Assembly (NCBI RefSeq): GCF_001421355.1
Contig: NZ_LMKC01000001.1
Span: 558,001 to 622,000, forward strand
DNA: 64,000 bases
DNA from: Sphingomonas sp. Leaf9
GTDB lineage: Bacteria; Pseudomonadota; Alphaproteobacteria; Sphingomonadales; Sphingomonadaceae
Direction of reading: 5' to 3'
Each line of letters opens with the position of its first letter. The first letter of the stretch is position 1. A program made the translations under genes and the position numbers. The notes beneath the pieces are model-generated. The model worked only from the letters and a program-made list of their open reading frames with translations. It made no database searches and was not told the DNA's origin. Positions 8,370-16,899 of this stretch are shown piece after piece.

Positions 8370-9701
8370 TTACTTCCAGGCGGTCAGCTGCCCGGCGTCG
8401 TCCAGCAGGTACAGCATCCCGTTGGCGACGACCGGCGACAGATTGTAGCCCGCCTTCGACCGGGTGTCCTGCGTCGTCGTGATGCTGCCATCGGCGGTCG
8501 AGGCCGAGACCAGCTGCCCTTCGGTATTGGCGAGGATCAGGCGGTTGCCGGCGAGGATCGGGCCGACCCAGCTGATCGGGTTCTTGCGCTTCTTGACGTT
8601 GCGGAAGCCGGGCAGCTGCTGGACCCAGCGCAGCTTGCCGCTGCCGCGCGAGATGCACAGCAGGCGGGCGTCGTCGGTCACGACGAAGATCCATTCGCCC
8701 GCGACCCACGGCGTCGAGATGCCGGCGAGATTCTGTTCCCACAAACGCTGGCCCGACACGAGTTCGAGCGCGACCATGCGACCGCCCTGCCCGACCGCAT
8801 AGACGCGGCCATTGTCGATCACCGGTTCGGCATCGATATCGGCCAGCGCCGACACCGAGGTCGAGGCCGAGGTGCGCGACAGGCTGTCGCCCCACACCGA
8901 ACGGCCGTTTTCATAGCGATAGGCGTTCAGTTCGCCCGACGAGAAGCCAGCGACGACCGTCCCCTGTGCCGAGGCAGGCGCGGCGACGCCGAACACACCC
9001 TGCGATTCGATGCTGCCCGACTGTGTCCACACGACCTTGCCGTCGCTCTGGTCGAGCGCGAACAGCTGGTTGTCCTGGCTGACGACATAGACCTGCCCGT
9101 TGGCGAGCGAGGGCGCACCGCGCAGGGGGCCGCCGGGCTTGGCGCGCCACACTTCCTTGCCGTCGGCCACGTCGAACGCGACGACATCGCCCAGACCATC
9201 GGTGGCGAAGGCGCGATTGCCCTCGACCGACACGCCGCCGCCAAAGCGCGCGCGGGTGTTGCCGTCGCCCTTGACGGTCTGCGCGGTCCACACAGTGGCA
9301 CCGGTCGCGGCGTTCATCGCGGTGACCATGCCGTTGACGTCGATGACGTACAGCCGGCCGCCGACCACGACCGGCGCGGCGGCAAGGCGGGTGCGGGTGT
9401 TGCCACCCTCGATCCGCGTGCTCCACGCCTGGGTCAGTGTATCGCCGAGTGCCACATGGCTCATCGATTTCGACGCGTTGCCGCCAGGCTGCGACCAGTC
9501 GGCGTTGGTCTCGGCGATCGGCAGGACGACCTGAAGGTTTGCCAGCGCCGGATCGACCTCCGCCAGATTTTCGGAGGCGAGGATCGGCACGCGCTGTCCG
9601 ACGACGGGCGTGCGCGGCCCGCCCTTGCCCTTCAGGGCGCTGCAACCGCCCAGCAGCGCCAACGCCGCGACCGCTGCCGAGAGTTTCAGATGCGTCTTCA
9701 T
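8370..9701 (-). CDS. bamB: outer membrane assembly lipoprotein BamB
   Basis: 443 residues. The lipoprotein signal MKTHLKLSAAVAALALLGGC gives a lipobox LGGC. It is followed by PQQ-type beta-propeller repeats, seen as AAPVVVGGRLYVIDVNG, GAPSLANGQVYVVSQDNQLFALDQSDGKVVW and STPWVAGEWIFVVTDDARLLCI. BamB is a subunit of the BAM complex that inserts beta-barrel proteins into the outer membrane. ATG 9701 is chosen because it starts the signal peptide; the frame extends further upstream without coding character. It sits 28 bases after the YfgM-like TPR gene, likely in one operon, an arrangement seen in many proteobacteria. Confidence 0.95.
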   Translation of the reverse strand: MKTHLKLSAAVAALALLGGCSALKGKGGPRTPVVGQRVPILASENLAEVDPALANLQVVLPIAETNADWSQPGGNASKSMSHVALGDTLTQAWSTRIEGGNTRTRLAAAPVVVGGRLYVIDVNGMVTAMNAATGATVWTAQTVKGDGNTRARFGGGVSVEGNRAFATDGLGDVVAFDVADGKEVWRAKPGGPLRGAPSLANGQVYVVSQDNQLFALDQSDGKVVWTQSGSIESQGVFGVAAPASAQGTVVAGFSSGELNAYRYENGRSVWGDSLSRTSASTSVSALADIDAEPVIDNGRVYAVGQGGRMVALELVSGQRLWEQNLAGISTPWVAGEWIFVVTDDARLLCISRGSGKLRWVQQLPGFRNVKKRKNPISWVGPILAGNRLILANTEGQLVSASTADGSITTTQDTRSKAGYNLSPVVANGMLYLLDDAGQLTAWK

Positions 9702-9729
9702 GGGAAGGGGTTCCGGTATCGAAAGGAAG

Positions 9730-10431
9730 TTATTGCGCGGCGACGGTCGGCGCGGCGGGCGCGGCATCGACGCCGAGCGAGCCGGCCATCTGCACGGCGC
9801 GGGCACGGATGCTGTCGGGCACGCCGTCGCTCTGCGCGATCAGGCCAAAGGTCTGTCCGGCCTGTTGCAGCTTGTTCTGGCGCAGATAGGCGACCGCCAC
9901 CATCTCGCCCGCGCTGCCCAGCCACGGGCTGCCCTTGTCGGCAAGGCCGCGCAGCCGGTCGATGACCTGCTGGGGTTGCAGCGAGTCGTACTCGACCGCG
10001 GTCTGGCGGACGAGGGCCATGTCGCGGAACGGCTGGGCCAGGGTTTCGTCGGCAGCGACCTTGGCAAAGGCGGCGGCGGCACCCTTGGTATCGTTCTTCG
10101 ACAGCAGCATGTCGGCCTGCGTCAGCAGCGCGGTGGCGCGCACCGCGTCCTTGTCCGAGCTGGTCAGCTTGCCGACGATATCGCTCGCCTGCGCGACGCG
10201 GCCCTGCTGGATATCGTCGAGCGCGATGGCGAGCTGTTCACCCTGTTCGCCGGCCAGCGTGTTCTGGTGATGGTTCCACCACGTCCACCCGCCGAACGCG
10301 GCGAGTACGACCAGGACCGCGACGATGATCCACAGGCCGTAGCGCTTGCCGATGTTCGACATCTGCTCGCGGCGCAGCTCTTCATCGACTTCGCGGATGA
10401 AGGCTTCGTTGTTTTGCGGGGTCAACGCCAA
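9730..10431 (-). CDS. YfgM-like membrane-anchored TPR protein
   Basis: 233 residues. A short cytoplasmic N-terminus (MALTPQNNEAFIREVDEELRR) precedes one membrane segment (WIIVAVLVVLAAFGGWTWW, about residues 34-52). The periplasmic part is helical and TPR-like: ALDDIQQGRVAQASDIV, ALLTQADMLLSKNDTKGAAAAF, VAVAYLRQNKLQQAGQTF. E. coli YfgM is an ancillary SecYEG subunit encoded beside bamB. The same order here supports that role, though sequence alone shows only topology and repeats. Confidence 0.85.
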   Translation of the reverse strand: MALTPQNNEAFIREVDEELRREQMSNIGKRYGLWIIVAVLVVLAAFGGWTWWNHHQNTLAGEQGEQLAIALDDIQQGRVAQASDIVGKLTSSDKDAVRATALLTQADMLLSKNDTKGAAAAFAKVAADETLAQPFRDMALVRQTAVEYDSLQPQQVIDRLRGLADKGSPWLGSAGEMVAVAYLRQNKLQQAGQTFGLIAQSDGVPDSIRARAVQMAGSLGVDAAPAAPTVAAQ

Positions 10432-10573
10432 GGGAACAGCTCCGGGGGATAGATCAAGCGCGCTCCTTTAGCCGACACCCATGCGAAACGAAAGCGAATG
10501 GTCGTAGGCGTCGGTGCCGGGGTGGGACCATGGGTTGGCGAAGCTGTGCGGGGGGTGAACGGACTGCCCGGCT

Positions 10574-10608
10574 ACACGTCACCCCGGACTTGATCCGGGG
10601 TGACGTGT
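10574..10608. repeat. REP element, family B
   Basis: A perfect palindrome with arms ACACGTCACCCCGGA and its complement around CTTGA. The core (GTCACCCCGGACTTGATCC...) is identical to that at 23974-24000. It lies between panB and the TPR gene, downstream of panB on the minus strand. Confidence 0.85.
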
Positions 10609-10625
10609 GGGTTGCGCGGTTCCGC

Positions 10626-11486
10626 TCAATTCTTCGGCGCGTAGAGTTGCGCCGGGCCGGGAAAGGTCCGGTCGCGGACCTCTTCGGCGTAGGTCGCGAC
10701 CGAGCCGGCGATCTGTCCGGCCAAGTCGCCATAGGTCTTCACGAAACGCGGCGTGCGTTCGAACAGGCCGAGCATATCCTCCGCGACCAGCACCTGCCCG
10801 TCGCACTGCGCCGATGCGCCGATGCCGATCGTGGGACACGCAATGCGACGGGTGATCTCCACCGCGATCGGCTCGACCACGCCCTCGATCACGACCGCGA
10901 AGGCGCCGGCGTCGGCCACTGCCACCGCATCGGCGACGATCTTTTCCGCCTCCGCCGCGCTCCGCCCGCGCGCGCCATAGCCGCCCAGCTGGTTCACCGC
11001 CTGCGGCGTCAGGCCGACATGGCCCATCACCGGGATGCCCCGCTGCGACAGGAAGGCGACGGTTTCGGCCATCGCCGTGCCGCCCTCCAGCTTCACCGCC
11101 GCCGCGCCGGTCGCCTTCAGCAGCATTGCCGCGCTTTCGAACGCCTGTTGCGGACTTACCTCGTAGCTGCCGAAGGGCAGGTCGATGACGACCAGCGCGT
11201 GATACGACCCGCGCACCACCGCCGCGCCATGCGCCGCCATCATGTCGAGCGTGACCGGGACCGTGGAGGGCAGACCGTAGATCACCTGCCCCAGGCTGTC
11301 GCCGACCAGCAGCATGTCGCACTGCGCATCCATCAGCTGCGCCATGCGCACGGTATAGGCGGTGAGCATCACCAGCGGGGTCTTGCCCTTGGCGGCGCGG
11401 ATCGCGGGGATAGTCAACCGCTTCATCGGCGCCGGGGTGGGCGTCGCGCGGCTGGTGGCGGTGTCGATGGTAAAGGTCGTGGACAT
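10626..11486 (-). CDS. panB: 3-methyl-2-oxobutanoate hydroxymethyltransferase
   Basis: 286 residues. PanB transfers a hydroxymethyl group from methylene-THF to alpha-ketoisovalerate, the first committed step of pantothenate synthesis. Family signatures: [28 protein letters not shown] (first metal aspartate), [21 protein letters not shown] (second metal aspartate), AVKLEGG, and [21 protein letters not shown] late [21 protein letters not shown] motif is also typical. An N-terminal extension of about 20 residues ([18 protein letters not shown]) precedes the TIM barrel, and an internal Met at residue 22 is an alternative start. No panC is nearby. Confidence 0.97.
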   Translation of the reverse strand: MSTTFTIDTATSRATPTPAPMKRLTIPAIRAAKGKTPLVMLTAYTVRMAQLMDAQCDMLLVGDSLGQVIYGLPSTVPVTLDMMAAHGAAVVRGSYHALVVIDLPFGSYEVSPQQAFESAAMLLKATGAAAVKLEGGTAMAETVAFLSQRGIPVMGHVGLTPQAVNQLGGYGARGRSAAEAEKIVADAVAVADAGAFAVVIEGVVEPIAVEITRRIACPTIGIGASAQCDGQVLVAEDMLGLFERTPRFVKTYGDLAGQIAGSVATYAEEVRDRTFPGPAQLYAPKN

Positions 11487-11510
11487 GGGTGCCGCTCTAG
11501 CCGAGCGGGA

Positions 11511-11951
11511 TCAGCGAAGCCACCCGCGCACGATGCCGTGACGCGCCACCGCCAGCTGCCACAGCGCGATCGCAAAGATCACCAGCGGGAACGGAACGGT
11601 CGCCGCCGCACCTTTCCGCGCGATCAGGTCGGTCGCGGTGAAGACCCAGCCGAACTGGATCGCGACCGCCAGCAGCGACGCCGCGAACAGCCCCGCCGCC
11701 CAACGCCGCCCGAGCAGCAGCGCGACGCTGCCCAGCAGCCCGCCCCAGGTGGCGATGCCGTAGATCCAGTCGAACCAGCCCGGCAGCGATGTGTAGAAAC
11801 GGCGGTCCTGCTCGTTCATCGCCGCCAGCGCGGCCGGGCCCATCGTCACCTGGCTATAGAAGGCGAAGACGCCGATAGCGCCCCACAGCAGAAACAGGAT
11901 GGCGACGATGCGGAACCATGGCGGCGGGGTTCGGACGAACGTCGGTGCCAT
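11511..11951 (-). CDS. four-helix integral membrane protein, unknown
   Basis: 146 residues with four hydrophobic segments: IVAILFLLWGAIGVFAFY, IYGIATWGGLLGSVALLLG, AAGLFAASLLAVAIQFGWVF and VPFPLVIFAIALWQLAVA. The ATG at 11951 has GGGGAGTG upstream and is preferred over a GTG at 11963 that lies inside that site. The gene is 24 bases upstream of panB on the same strand, so it may share its transcript. The architecture is common among sphingomonad small membrane proteins; no function can be assigned. Confidence 0.75.
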   Translation of the reverse strand: MAPTFVRTPPPWFRIVAILFLLWGAIGVFAFYSQVTMGPAALAAMNEQDRRFYTSLPGWFDWIYGIATWGGLLGSVALLLGRRWAAGLFAASLLAVAIQFGWVFTATDLIARKGAAATVPFPLVIFAIALWQLAVARHGIVRGWLR

Positions 11952-12016
11952 ATCACTCCCCACCCCTGATTCGATACGGCATCGTAATGATGCTCTGTCC
12001 CGAGTGGTTAACGCAC

Positions 12017-12379
12017 TTATTCCGCGATGGCGAATCGCCCGGCATAGGCGTCGGGTTTGAACCCGGTTTCGATCCAGCCCGGCCCGACCAGCACCGGGCG
12101 GCGGATCATCGATGGCTGCGCCAGCATCAGGTCGATCGCCCTGGCGGCGTCCAGATCGGCCTTGTCCGCGTCGGGCAGCTTGCGGAACGTCGTCCCGCTG
12201 CGGTTGAGGAGCGTTTCCCAGCCGAGCGCATCGACCCAGCCGGTCAGCGTCGCCCGGTCGATCCCGGCCTTCTTATAGTCGTGGAACCTATAGGCGATGC
12301 CGTGCGCGTCGAGCCAGGTGCGCGCTTTCTTCATCGTGTCGCAGTTGGGGATGCCATATATGGTTAACGTCATCATCAC
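12017..12379 (-). CDS. ArsC-family reductase (YffB/Spx-like)
   Basis: 120 residues or 118 from the third Met (12373). Thioredoxin-like fold of the ArsC family: TLTIYGIPNCDTMKKARTWLDAHGIAYRFHDYKKAG carries a single N-terminal cysteine in NCDTMKKA, which is the YffB-type signature rather than arsenate-operon ArsC. FRKLPDADK and SMIRRPVLV with the conserved arginine pair and cis-proline complete it. Proposed roles in the family are thiol-dependent reductase activity; the substrate is unknown. No arsenic-resistance genes are nearby. Confidence 0.9.
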   Translation of the reverse strand: MMMTLTIYGIPNCDTMKKARTWLDAHGIAYRFHDYKKAGIDRATLTGWVDALGWETLLNRSGTTFRKLPDADKADLDAARAIDLMLAQPSMIRRPVLVGPGWIETGFKPDAYAGRFAIAE

Positions 12380-12481
12380 CTCGTCATAGCTACCGGGCCA
12401 ACATAGCGTTAGCGTGCAAAAAGCGGCCCGTCAGCAACCGACCCCATAGCGGACGACGGCAGATCGCGGTAATGTCGCTTA

Positions 12482-12829
12482 ATGAGCGAAACAGGTTTCG
12501 ATGCCCTGATGCACGAGGCCTGCGTAGTATGGGGTTTTTGCGGGTGTATGAAGGCCGGTGAGCCGCTCCACGTCACGCAGCTAATACCGTCCGAAGGACC
12601 GGTGTATGCCGGGCAGTTCGTGGAGTGGCTACTATTAGCGGACGACGTCAACCCGAACCTATCGAAGTATGAGTTCCATAAGGCTGCGCTTCTCGCGTCT
12701 TTTATAAAGAACATGGGCGGTGACGTTGTGGACGCGAGTTTGCTTCGATGGAGTGACTGCCAACCGGATACTATTGAGCCGGACGCCAAGCATCGGGGCT
12801 GCATACCCGACGCCACAGACGGCAGCTAA
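12482..12829 (+). CDS. hypothetical protein in a lower-GC patch
   Basis: 115 residues, beginning MSETGFDALMHEACVVWGFCGC. It has an acidic middle and no signal peptide or membrane segment. Codon use is visibly less GC-biased than in neighbouring genes (for example CTATTAGCGG and AAGTATGAG), as is the whole 12.4-13.4 kb patch. I do not recognise it. The lack of a clear ribosome binding site keeps confidence moderate. Confidence 0.5.
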   Translation: MSETGFDALMHEACVVWGFCGCMKAGEPLHVTQLIPSEGPVYAGQFVEWLLLADDVNPNLSKYEFHKAALLASFIKNMGGDVVDASLLRWSDCQPDTIEPDAKHRGCIPDATDGS

Positions 12830-12924
12830 CCACCCAAAGTCAGCCTAAAGGGCACGTCCGCTTTTTTGCATACAGGCGTGACAACATGGTCGCAGTTGAG
12901 GATGCCGTAGAGAGTTATAGGCAT
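12826..12924 (-). pseudogene. remnant of a second ArsC-like gene (N-terminus only)
   Basis: Read leftward from ATG 12924, the frame gives MPITLYGILNCDHVV and stops after 32 residues. This start is strikingly like the intact ArsC-family gene 0.5 kb away (MTLTIYGIPNCDTMK). After NCD the similarity is lost except for a KKA a few residues later, and no thioredoxin-fold remainder follows. I read it as the decayed 5' end of a paralogue or a partial duplication. The match is short, so chance cannot be excluded. Confidence 0.45.
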
Positions 12925-13013
12925 AGCTGCTCCTTGATCTTGAACGACAAAAATTCGAATGGCCCGCGTCGCTGGCTATTGCCATTCGCCCGATCCAACA
13001 TAGGATCGAGGAC

Positions 13014-13229
13014 ATGGCAAAACTGTTCGCCACATTACCGATCATTGCAGCGATACTTTATGCCGCATCAATCGGATGGATGATTTGGTTCACCTTTGCG
13101 TTCTTTGGCTTTAACTGGAATCTGAGCGATATCGGCGGCAAGGTGGGGTTTGGTGCGGTGGCGCTATCGCCAATTCCCGTCATCATATATTGTTTCCGAC
13201 GCGCGCGATCGCTGCGGCAGCAGTCATGA
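13014..13229 (+). CDS. small two-helix membrane protein, unknown
   Basis: 71 residues. Two hydrophobic segments, LPIIAAILYAASIGWMIWFTF and VGFGAVALSPIPVIIYCF, followed by a basic tail (RRARSLRQQS). GAGGACATGG gives a plausible ribosome binding site at about 13008. It lies in the low-GC patch with no co-oriented neighbour close by. Not recognised. Confidence 0.5.
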   Translation: MAKLFATLPIIAAILYAASIGWMIWFTFAFFGFNWNLSDIGGKVGFGAVALSPIPVIIYCFRRARSLRQQS

Positions 13230-13532
13230 TCGAAGTCGGCCAGCTTCATCATCCGACTACGCTTCTGACAGATTGCTCACGATTGGCGTTTCCGTAATGG
13301 GTCGAGGTGATCGATTGCTGGCAGTTATTGGGCTGCACCGCCGATAACGCGTCGATGCCGGAAAACAGGGTCAGGCTATTGCTGCCGATGGAACCGGCTC
13401 GAATCGGCAGTATTCAATGGCAGAGCGCAGTCGTAATTGGCTATTGCTCCGCGTCACAACCGGAAAATCCCAGGCTGCGCTGGGATGACGCCTGTTGCCA
13501 CGATTGCGGTCAGGCCACCGCCCTCTCCCCCT
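13230..13532. other. 303-base gap without a convincing gene
   Basis: The gap holds only scattered short frames and, near its end, the hairpin at 13464-13486. Confidence 0.5.
13464..13486 (-). terminator. probable terminator of the chemoreceptor gene
   Basis: Arms ATCCCAG and CTGGGAT around a six-base loop. On the minus strand the stem is followed by TTTTCC. It lies 47 bases past the chemoreceptor stop. Confidence 0.6.
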
Positions 13533-15326
13533 TCACGCCGCCGCGCGATAGGGGAGCGGTTTGCGGGCCTCAGCCGACAGGTGGAAGCGGTCGACGTGAT
13601 CGGCGAGTGCGGCGGCCTGGTCGGCGAGGCCGCGGGCGGCGGCGGTGCTTTGTTCGACCATTGCCGCGTTCTGCTGCGTGACCGAATCCATTTCGCTGAC
13701 CGCGATGTTCACCTGATGCAGCCCCGACGACTGTTCGTCGGCGCCCTTGGCGATGGTCGCGACCAGATCGGCCAGTTCGGCGATGCGGCCGACGATCCGC
13801 TCCAGCGCGCCGCCGGTTTCGCCGACCAGGTTCACACCGATCTCGACCTGACTGCCGCTGGCCATGATGCGGCTCTTCACGTCGCTGGCGGCGTTGGCTG
13901 AACGCTGGGCCAGCGCACGGACTTCGGAGGCGACGACCGCGAAGCCCTTGCCCGCGTCACCGGCACGCGCCGCTTCGACGCCGGCGTTGAGCGCCAGCAG
14001 GTTCGTCTGGAACGCGATGCCGTCGATGACCGAGATGATTTCGGAAATCTCGTCCGACGCGCGCTTGATCCCGCCCATCGCATCGACCGCCTGGCGGACG
14101 ATCCGTACGCCCTCCTCCGCATCGCCGCGCGTCGCCGCCATCGTCGTGTTGGCCTGTGCCGCGCCGGTCGCGGTGCGGCGGACGGTCGCGGTGATCTGAT
14201 CGAGCGCCGCCGCCGTCTCCTCTAGGCTGGCGGCCTGTTGTTCGGTGCGGCGCGACAGGTCGTCCGACGCGCTGCTGATGTCCGAGGCGCCGTTGCGGAT
14301 GCCGCCGGTCGAATGGACCACCGCACGCATCGCGTCGTTCAGCGCGCCCATCGCCGAATCGAAATCGGTGCCGAGCTTGCGGAACGATCCGGTCATCGTG
14401 TCGCCCAGCCGGGTGTCGAGATGCCCGCGGGCCAGCGCCGACAGCCCGTTGCCGATGGTTTCGACCACGCGCTGCTGCTCCGCCTCACGCTCCGCCGCGA
14501 CGATCGCGGTGTCGCGGAAGGTTTCGAGCGCGGCGGCCATTTCGCCGACCTCGTCGTGTCGCGCGCGCCCCGGAATGGCCGAGGCGGTATCCCCCGCCGC
14601 CAATGCGCGCATCCGGTTCGCCACCGCCTCGACCGGCAGCGAGATCGAGCGGCCGATGCGGTGCGCGCAGAAGGCGACCAGCAGCATCACCGCCAGTGCC
14701 AGCGCGCTGAGATACAGCGCCGCATCGAAGATCGCGCCGTTGACCCGATCGATATATACGCCCGATCCGATCACCCAGCCCCATGGCGCATAGCCGGTGA
14801 CGTAGGACAGCTTGGGCAGCGGTTCCTTCTGGCCCGGCTTCGACCAGTAATAGGTCAGGAACCCGGCCCCCTTGGTCTTCACGATCTGCGCCATTTCGAC
14901 GAAATGGGCCTTGCCGTTGGTATCGCGGTTGTTGGTCAGGTCGGTTCCGACCAGTTCGGGCTTGATCGGGTGCATCAGCATCGTGGGATGCGTGTCGTTG
15001 ATCCAGAAATATTCGGTGCCGTCATAGCGCATGGCCTTCACCGCGCTGAGCGCGGCCTGCTGCGCCTGCGCACGGGTCATGCGGCCCGCCACCTCTTCGT
15101 CGTGGAAATGCGCGACGACCGAGCGGGCGGCCTCGACCGCCTGGCGGGTGTTGCGTTCGATGTCGCGGTGCATGATCGACGACAGGTGGAACAGGCTGAT
15201 GCACAGCAGCGCGACCAGTCCGAGGGCGGCGACCGCCCCGATCAGATTGATGCGACCACGAACCTTCAATTGCATGCGTGCCATCCCCACCATTTCCCGT
15301 CGGGTCTGTCGCAAAATACTGAACAT
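13533..15326 (-). CDS. methyl-accepting chemotaxis protein with a Cache sensor domain
   Basis: 597 residues from ATG 15326. TM1 is near residues 26-46 (INLIGAVAALGLVALLCISLF). The periplasmic single-Cache (Cache_2-like) domain contains DGTEYFWINDTHPTMLMHPIKPELVG. TM2 is near residues 205-222, then HAMP (ISLPVEAVANRMRALAAGD) and a signalling domain with the hairpin-tip sequence EISEIISVIDGIAFQTNLLALNAGVEAARAG. No C-terminal CheR-tether pentapeptide is seen. The start is uncertain: in-frame ATGs at 15293, 15284 and 15275 are possible and none has a strong ribosome binding site. No other che genes are near, so it would feed a pathway encoded elsewhere. Confidence 0.93.
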   Translation of the reverse strand: MFSILRQTRREMVGMARMQLKVRGRINLIGAVAALGLVALLCISLFHLSSIMHRDIERNTRQAVEAARSVVAHFHDEEVAGRMTRAQAQQAALSAVKAMRYDGTEYFWINDTHPTMLMHPIKPELVGTDLTNNRDTNGKAHFVEMAQIVKTKGAGFLTYYWSKPGQKEPLPKLSYVTGYAPWGWVIGSGVYIDRVNGAIFDAALYLSALALAVMLLVAFCAHRIGRSISLPVEAVANRMRALAAGDTASAIPGRARHDEVGEMAAALETFRDTAIVAAEREAEQQRVVETIGNGLSALARGHLDTRLGDTMTGSFRKLGTDFDSAMGALNDAMRAVVHSTGGIRNGASDISSASDDLSRRTEQQAASLEETAAALDQITATVRRTATGAAQANTTMAATRGDAEEGVRIVRQAVDAMGGIKRASDEISEIISVIDGIAFQTNLLALNAGVEAARAGDAGKGFAVVASEVRALAQRSANAASDVKSRIMASGSQVEIGVNLVGETGGALERIVGRIAELADLVATIAKGADEQSSGLHQVNIAVSEMDSVTQQNAAMVEQSTAAARGLADQAAALADHVDRFHLSAEARKPLPYRAAA

Positions 15327-15430
15327 CACGTTTAAGAATCGGGCGATGCGCGGATCATCGTGCGATCGTCGATGCCCGTCGCACGTCGCCGCCCAGCCCA
15401 TTGACGCCCCGTTCGATCCACGATAGCCAA

Positions 15431-15450
15431 TGCGAATGAGTATCAATAGC
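15431..15450. promoter_or_regulatory. Fur-like operator before the unknown gene/fpr pair
   Basis: TGCGAATGAGTATCAATAGC is 15/20 identical to the site at 19085-19104 before the siderophore receptor. Both resemble the GATAATGATAATCATTATC-type Fur consensus. It ends eight bases before the ATG at 15459. Confidence 0.55.
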
Positions 15451-15458
15451 GAGGCTCT

Positions 15459-15887
15459 ATGTACGATCTGATCGACCGGCCGGTAACGGTCCTGTCCCCC
15501 GGCGACCGTTTCCTGATCGATGCGATCCGGCTGTGGGTTGCGGCGCGCAGTGCCTGCCAATGTCCCGCCGCGCTGCTGGCGGCGCGCTTTGCCCAGTCGG
15601 GCGCGCTCGATGCGCTGGGCGACTTCGACGCGTGGATGACACAGCTGTCGACCCATGCGCGGGTGCCGATCCAGATCAATTGTAAATGCGGGCTTGTGAC
15701 CGACGATGAATCGGTTCTCTTGACCTTGGCGCGTGATCTCGTAACGGGACGCGATGCGAAGGCGCGGACCACGCTTTCGCTGCTGGTCGCCGAAGAGGCG
15801 ATCGCCCCCACTTTTTGCGCGCTGGCCCGGACGGCGGCAATGCTCGGACAGGTCGGGCTGCCGCCGGGGACCAACGTCAGGACGTAA
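15459..15887 (+). CDS. hypothetical protein, possibly iron-regulated
   Basis: 142 residues beginning MYDLIDRPVTVLSPGDRFLIDAIRLWVAA. It has several cysteines (SACQCPAALL, NCKCGLVTDDE, TFCALA) and a mostly helical composition, with no signal peptide. I believe I have seen similar sphingomonad proteins of unknown function but cannot name a family securely. It ends nine bases before fpr on the same strand, so the two are likely co-transcribed from a promoter overlapping the Fur-like site. The CQC and CKC pairs could bind metal or a cluster, which is only a guess. Confidence 0.7.
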   Translation: MYDLIDRPVTVLSPGDRFLIDAIRLWVAARSACQCPAALLAARFAQSGALDALGDFDAWMTQLSTHARVPIQINCKCGLVTDDESVLLTLARDLVTGRDAKARTTLSLLVAEEAIAPTFCALARTAAMLGQVGLPPGTNVRT

Positions 15888-15896
15888 GGATTATCG

Positions 15897-16715
15897 ATGA
15901 CCGACCGCACCGCCGTCGTCCACGGCCTCGAACCCACCAACGCGCTGAGCGTCGAGCGCGTGCGTTCGGTGCGCCACTGGAACGAGCATCTCTTCAGCTT
16001 CACCATCACCCGCCCGCCGAGCTTCCGCTTCCGCTCGGGCGAGTTCGTGATGATCGGCCTGCCCGGCGACAACGGCAAGCCGCTGCTGCGCGCCTATTCG
16101 ATCGCCAGCCCGGCCTATGCCGAGGAGCTGGAGTTCCTGTCAATCAAGGTGCCGGACGGCCCGCTGACGTCGAAGCTGCAGCAGATCGTGCCCGGCGACG
16201 AAATCTTCCTTGGCAAGAAGCCGACCGGCACGCTGGTCACCGATGCGCTGAAGCCGGGCGAGCGGCTGTTCATGCTGTCGACCGGTACTGGGCTCGCGCC
16301 GTTCCTGTCGCTGATCCGCGATCCGGACGTGTATGAGATGTATTCGTCGATCGTGGTCGTCCATTCGGTGCGCCGCGTATCCGACCTCGCGTTCCGCACC
16401 ACGCTGGAATCGCACCTGTCGGGTGATCCGCTGGTCGAGGATCAGGCGGCGGCGCAGTTCACCTATGTGCCGACCGTGACGCGTGAGGAATTCCACACCA
16501 CCGGCCGCATCGACGCGCTGGTCGACAACGGCACGCTGTTTTCGGCCCGCATCGGCGGGGCGCAGGCGTTCGACCCGGCGACCGACCGCATCATGCTGTG
16601 CGGTTCGACCGAGATGATCCGCGACTTTTCGGAATATCTCGAAGGGATCGGGTTTGAGGAAGGGTCGAATGCGAAGCCTGGTGATTATGTGATCGAGCGG
16701 GCGTTCGTAGGGTAA
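15897..16715 (+). CDS. fpr: ferredoxin--NADP(+) reductase
   Basis: 272 residues, typical of the bacterial FPR type. An N-terminal FAD domain carries FRFRSGEFVMIGLPG and the FAD motif LLRAYSIASP (about residues 63-72). The NADP domain has FMLSTGTGLAPFLSLIRDP near residue 125 and MLCGSTEMIRDF near residue 237. It ends FVG, close to the aromatic/short C-terminus that differs between FPR subclasses. FPR exchanges electrons between NADP(H) and ferredoxin or flavodoxin, with roles in oxidative-stress defence and iron-sulfur metabolism. A Fur-like site precedes the two-gene unit. Confidence 0.96.
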   Translation: MTDRTAVVHGLEPTNALSVERVRSVRHWNEHLFSFTITRPPSFRFRSGEFVMIGLPGDNGKPLLRAYSIASPAYAEELEFLSIKVPDGPLTSKLQQIVPGDEIFLGKKPTGTLVTDALKPGERLFMLSTGTGLAPFLSLIRDPDVYEMYSSIVVVHSVRRVSDLAFRTTLESHLSGDPLVEDQAAAQFTYVPTVTREEFHTTGRIDALVDNGTLFSARIGGAQAFDPATDRIMLCGSTEMIRDFSEYLEGIGFEEGSNAKPGDYVIERAFVG

Positions 16716-16736
16716 GGCTGGCCGACGCACCCACGC

Positions 16737-16847
16737 CGTTCGTCCTGAGTAGCCACTGAGCGAAGTCGAAGGGGCGTATCGAAGGACCGTCACCGGTGCT
16801 TCGATACGGGTCTTCGACTTTGCTCAGCCCCTACTCAGCACGAAAGG
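16737..16847. repeat. long imperfect palindromic intergenic repeat, copy 2
   Basis: Same family as 6032-6144. The left arm starts CGTTCGTCCTGAGTAGCCAC, the right arm ends CTACTCAGCACGAAAGGGG, and the inner CGAAGTCGAAG / CTTCGAC dyad is conserved. It lies between convergent fpr and the siderophore receptor. Confidence 0.85.
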
Positions 16848-16865
16848 GGCGCGCTGGACGGATGA

Positions 16866-16896
16866 GAAAAGGGGGCGGTACCACCGCCCCCTTTTC
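16866..16896. terminator. bidirectional hairpin terminator
   Basis: A perfect 14-bp stem GAAAAGGGGGCGGT / ACCGCCCCCTTTTC with a three-base loop sits between convergent fpr and the receptor gene. It is the same read from either side and ends in TTTTC, fitting termination from both directions. Confidence 0.8.
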
Positions 16897-16899
16897 GCG

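Noticed and set aside
12017..12379. Arsenate reductase of an arsenic-resistance operon
   Set aside because: The NCDTMKKA motif is YffB-like and no arsR, arsB or arsH is nearby.
13533..15656. A 707-residue frame for the chemoreceptor, starting at 15656
   Set aside because: The first 110 residues are basic and non-family, and they overlap the divergent gene at 15459. The family part begins near 15326.
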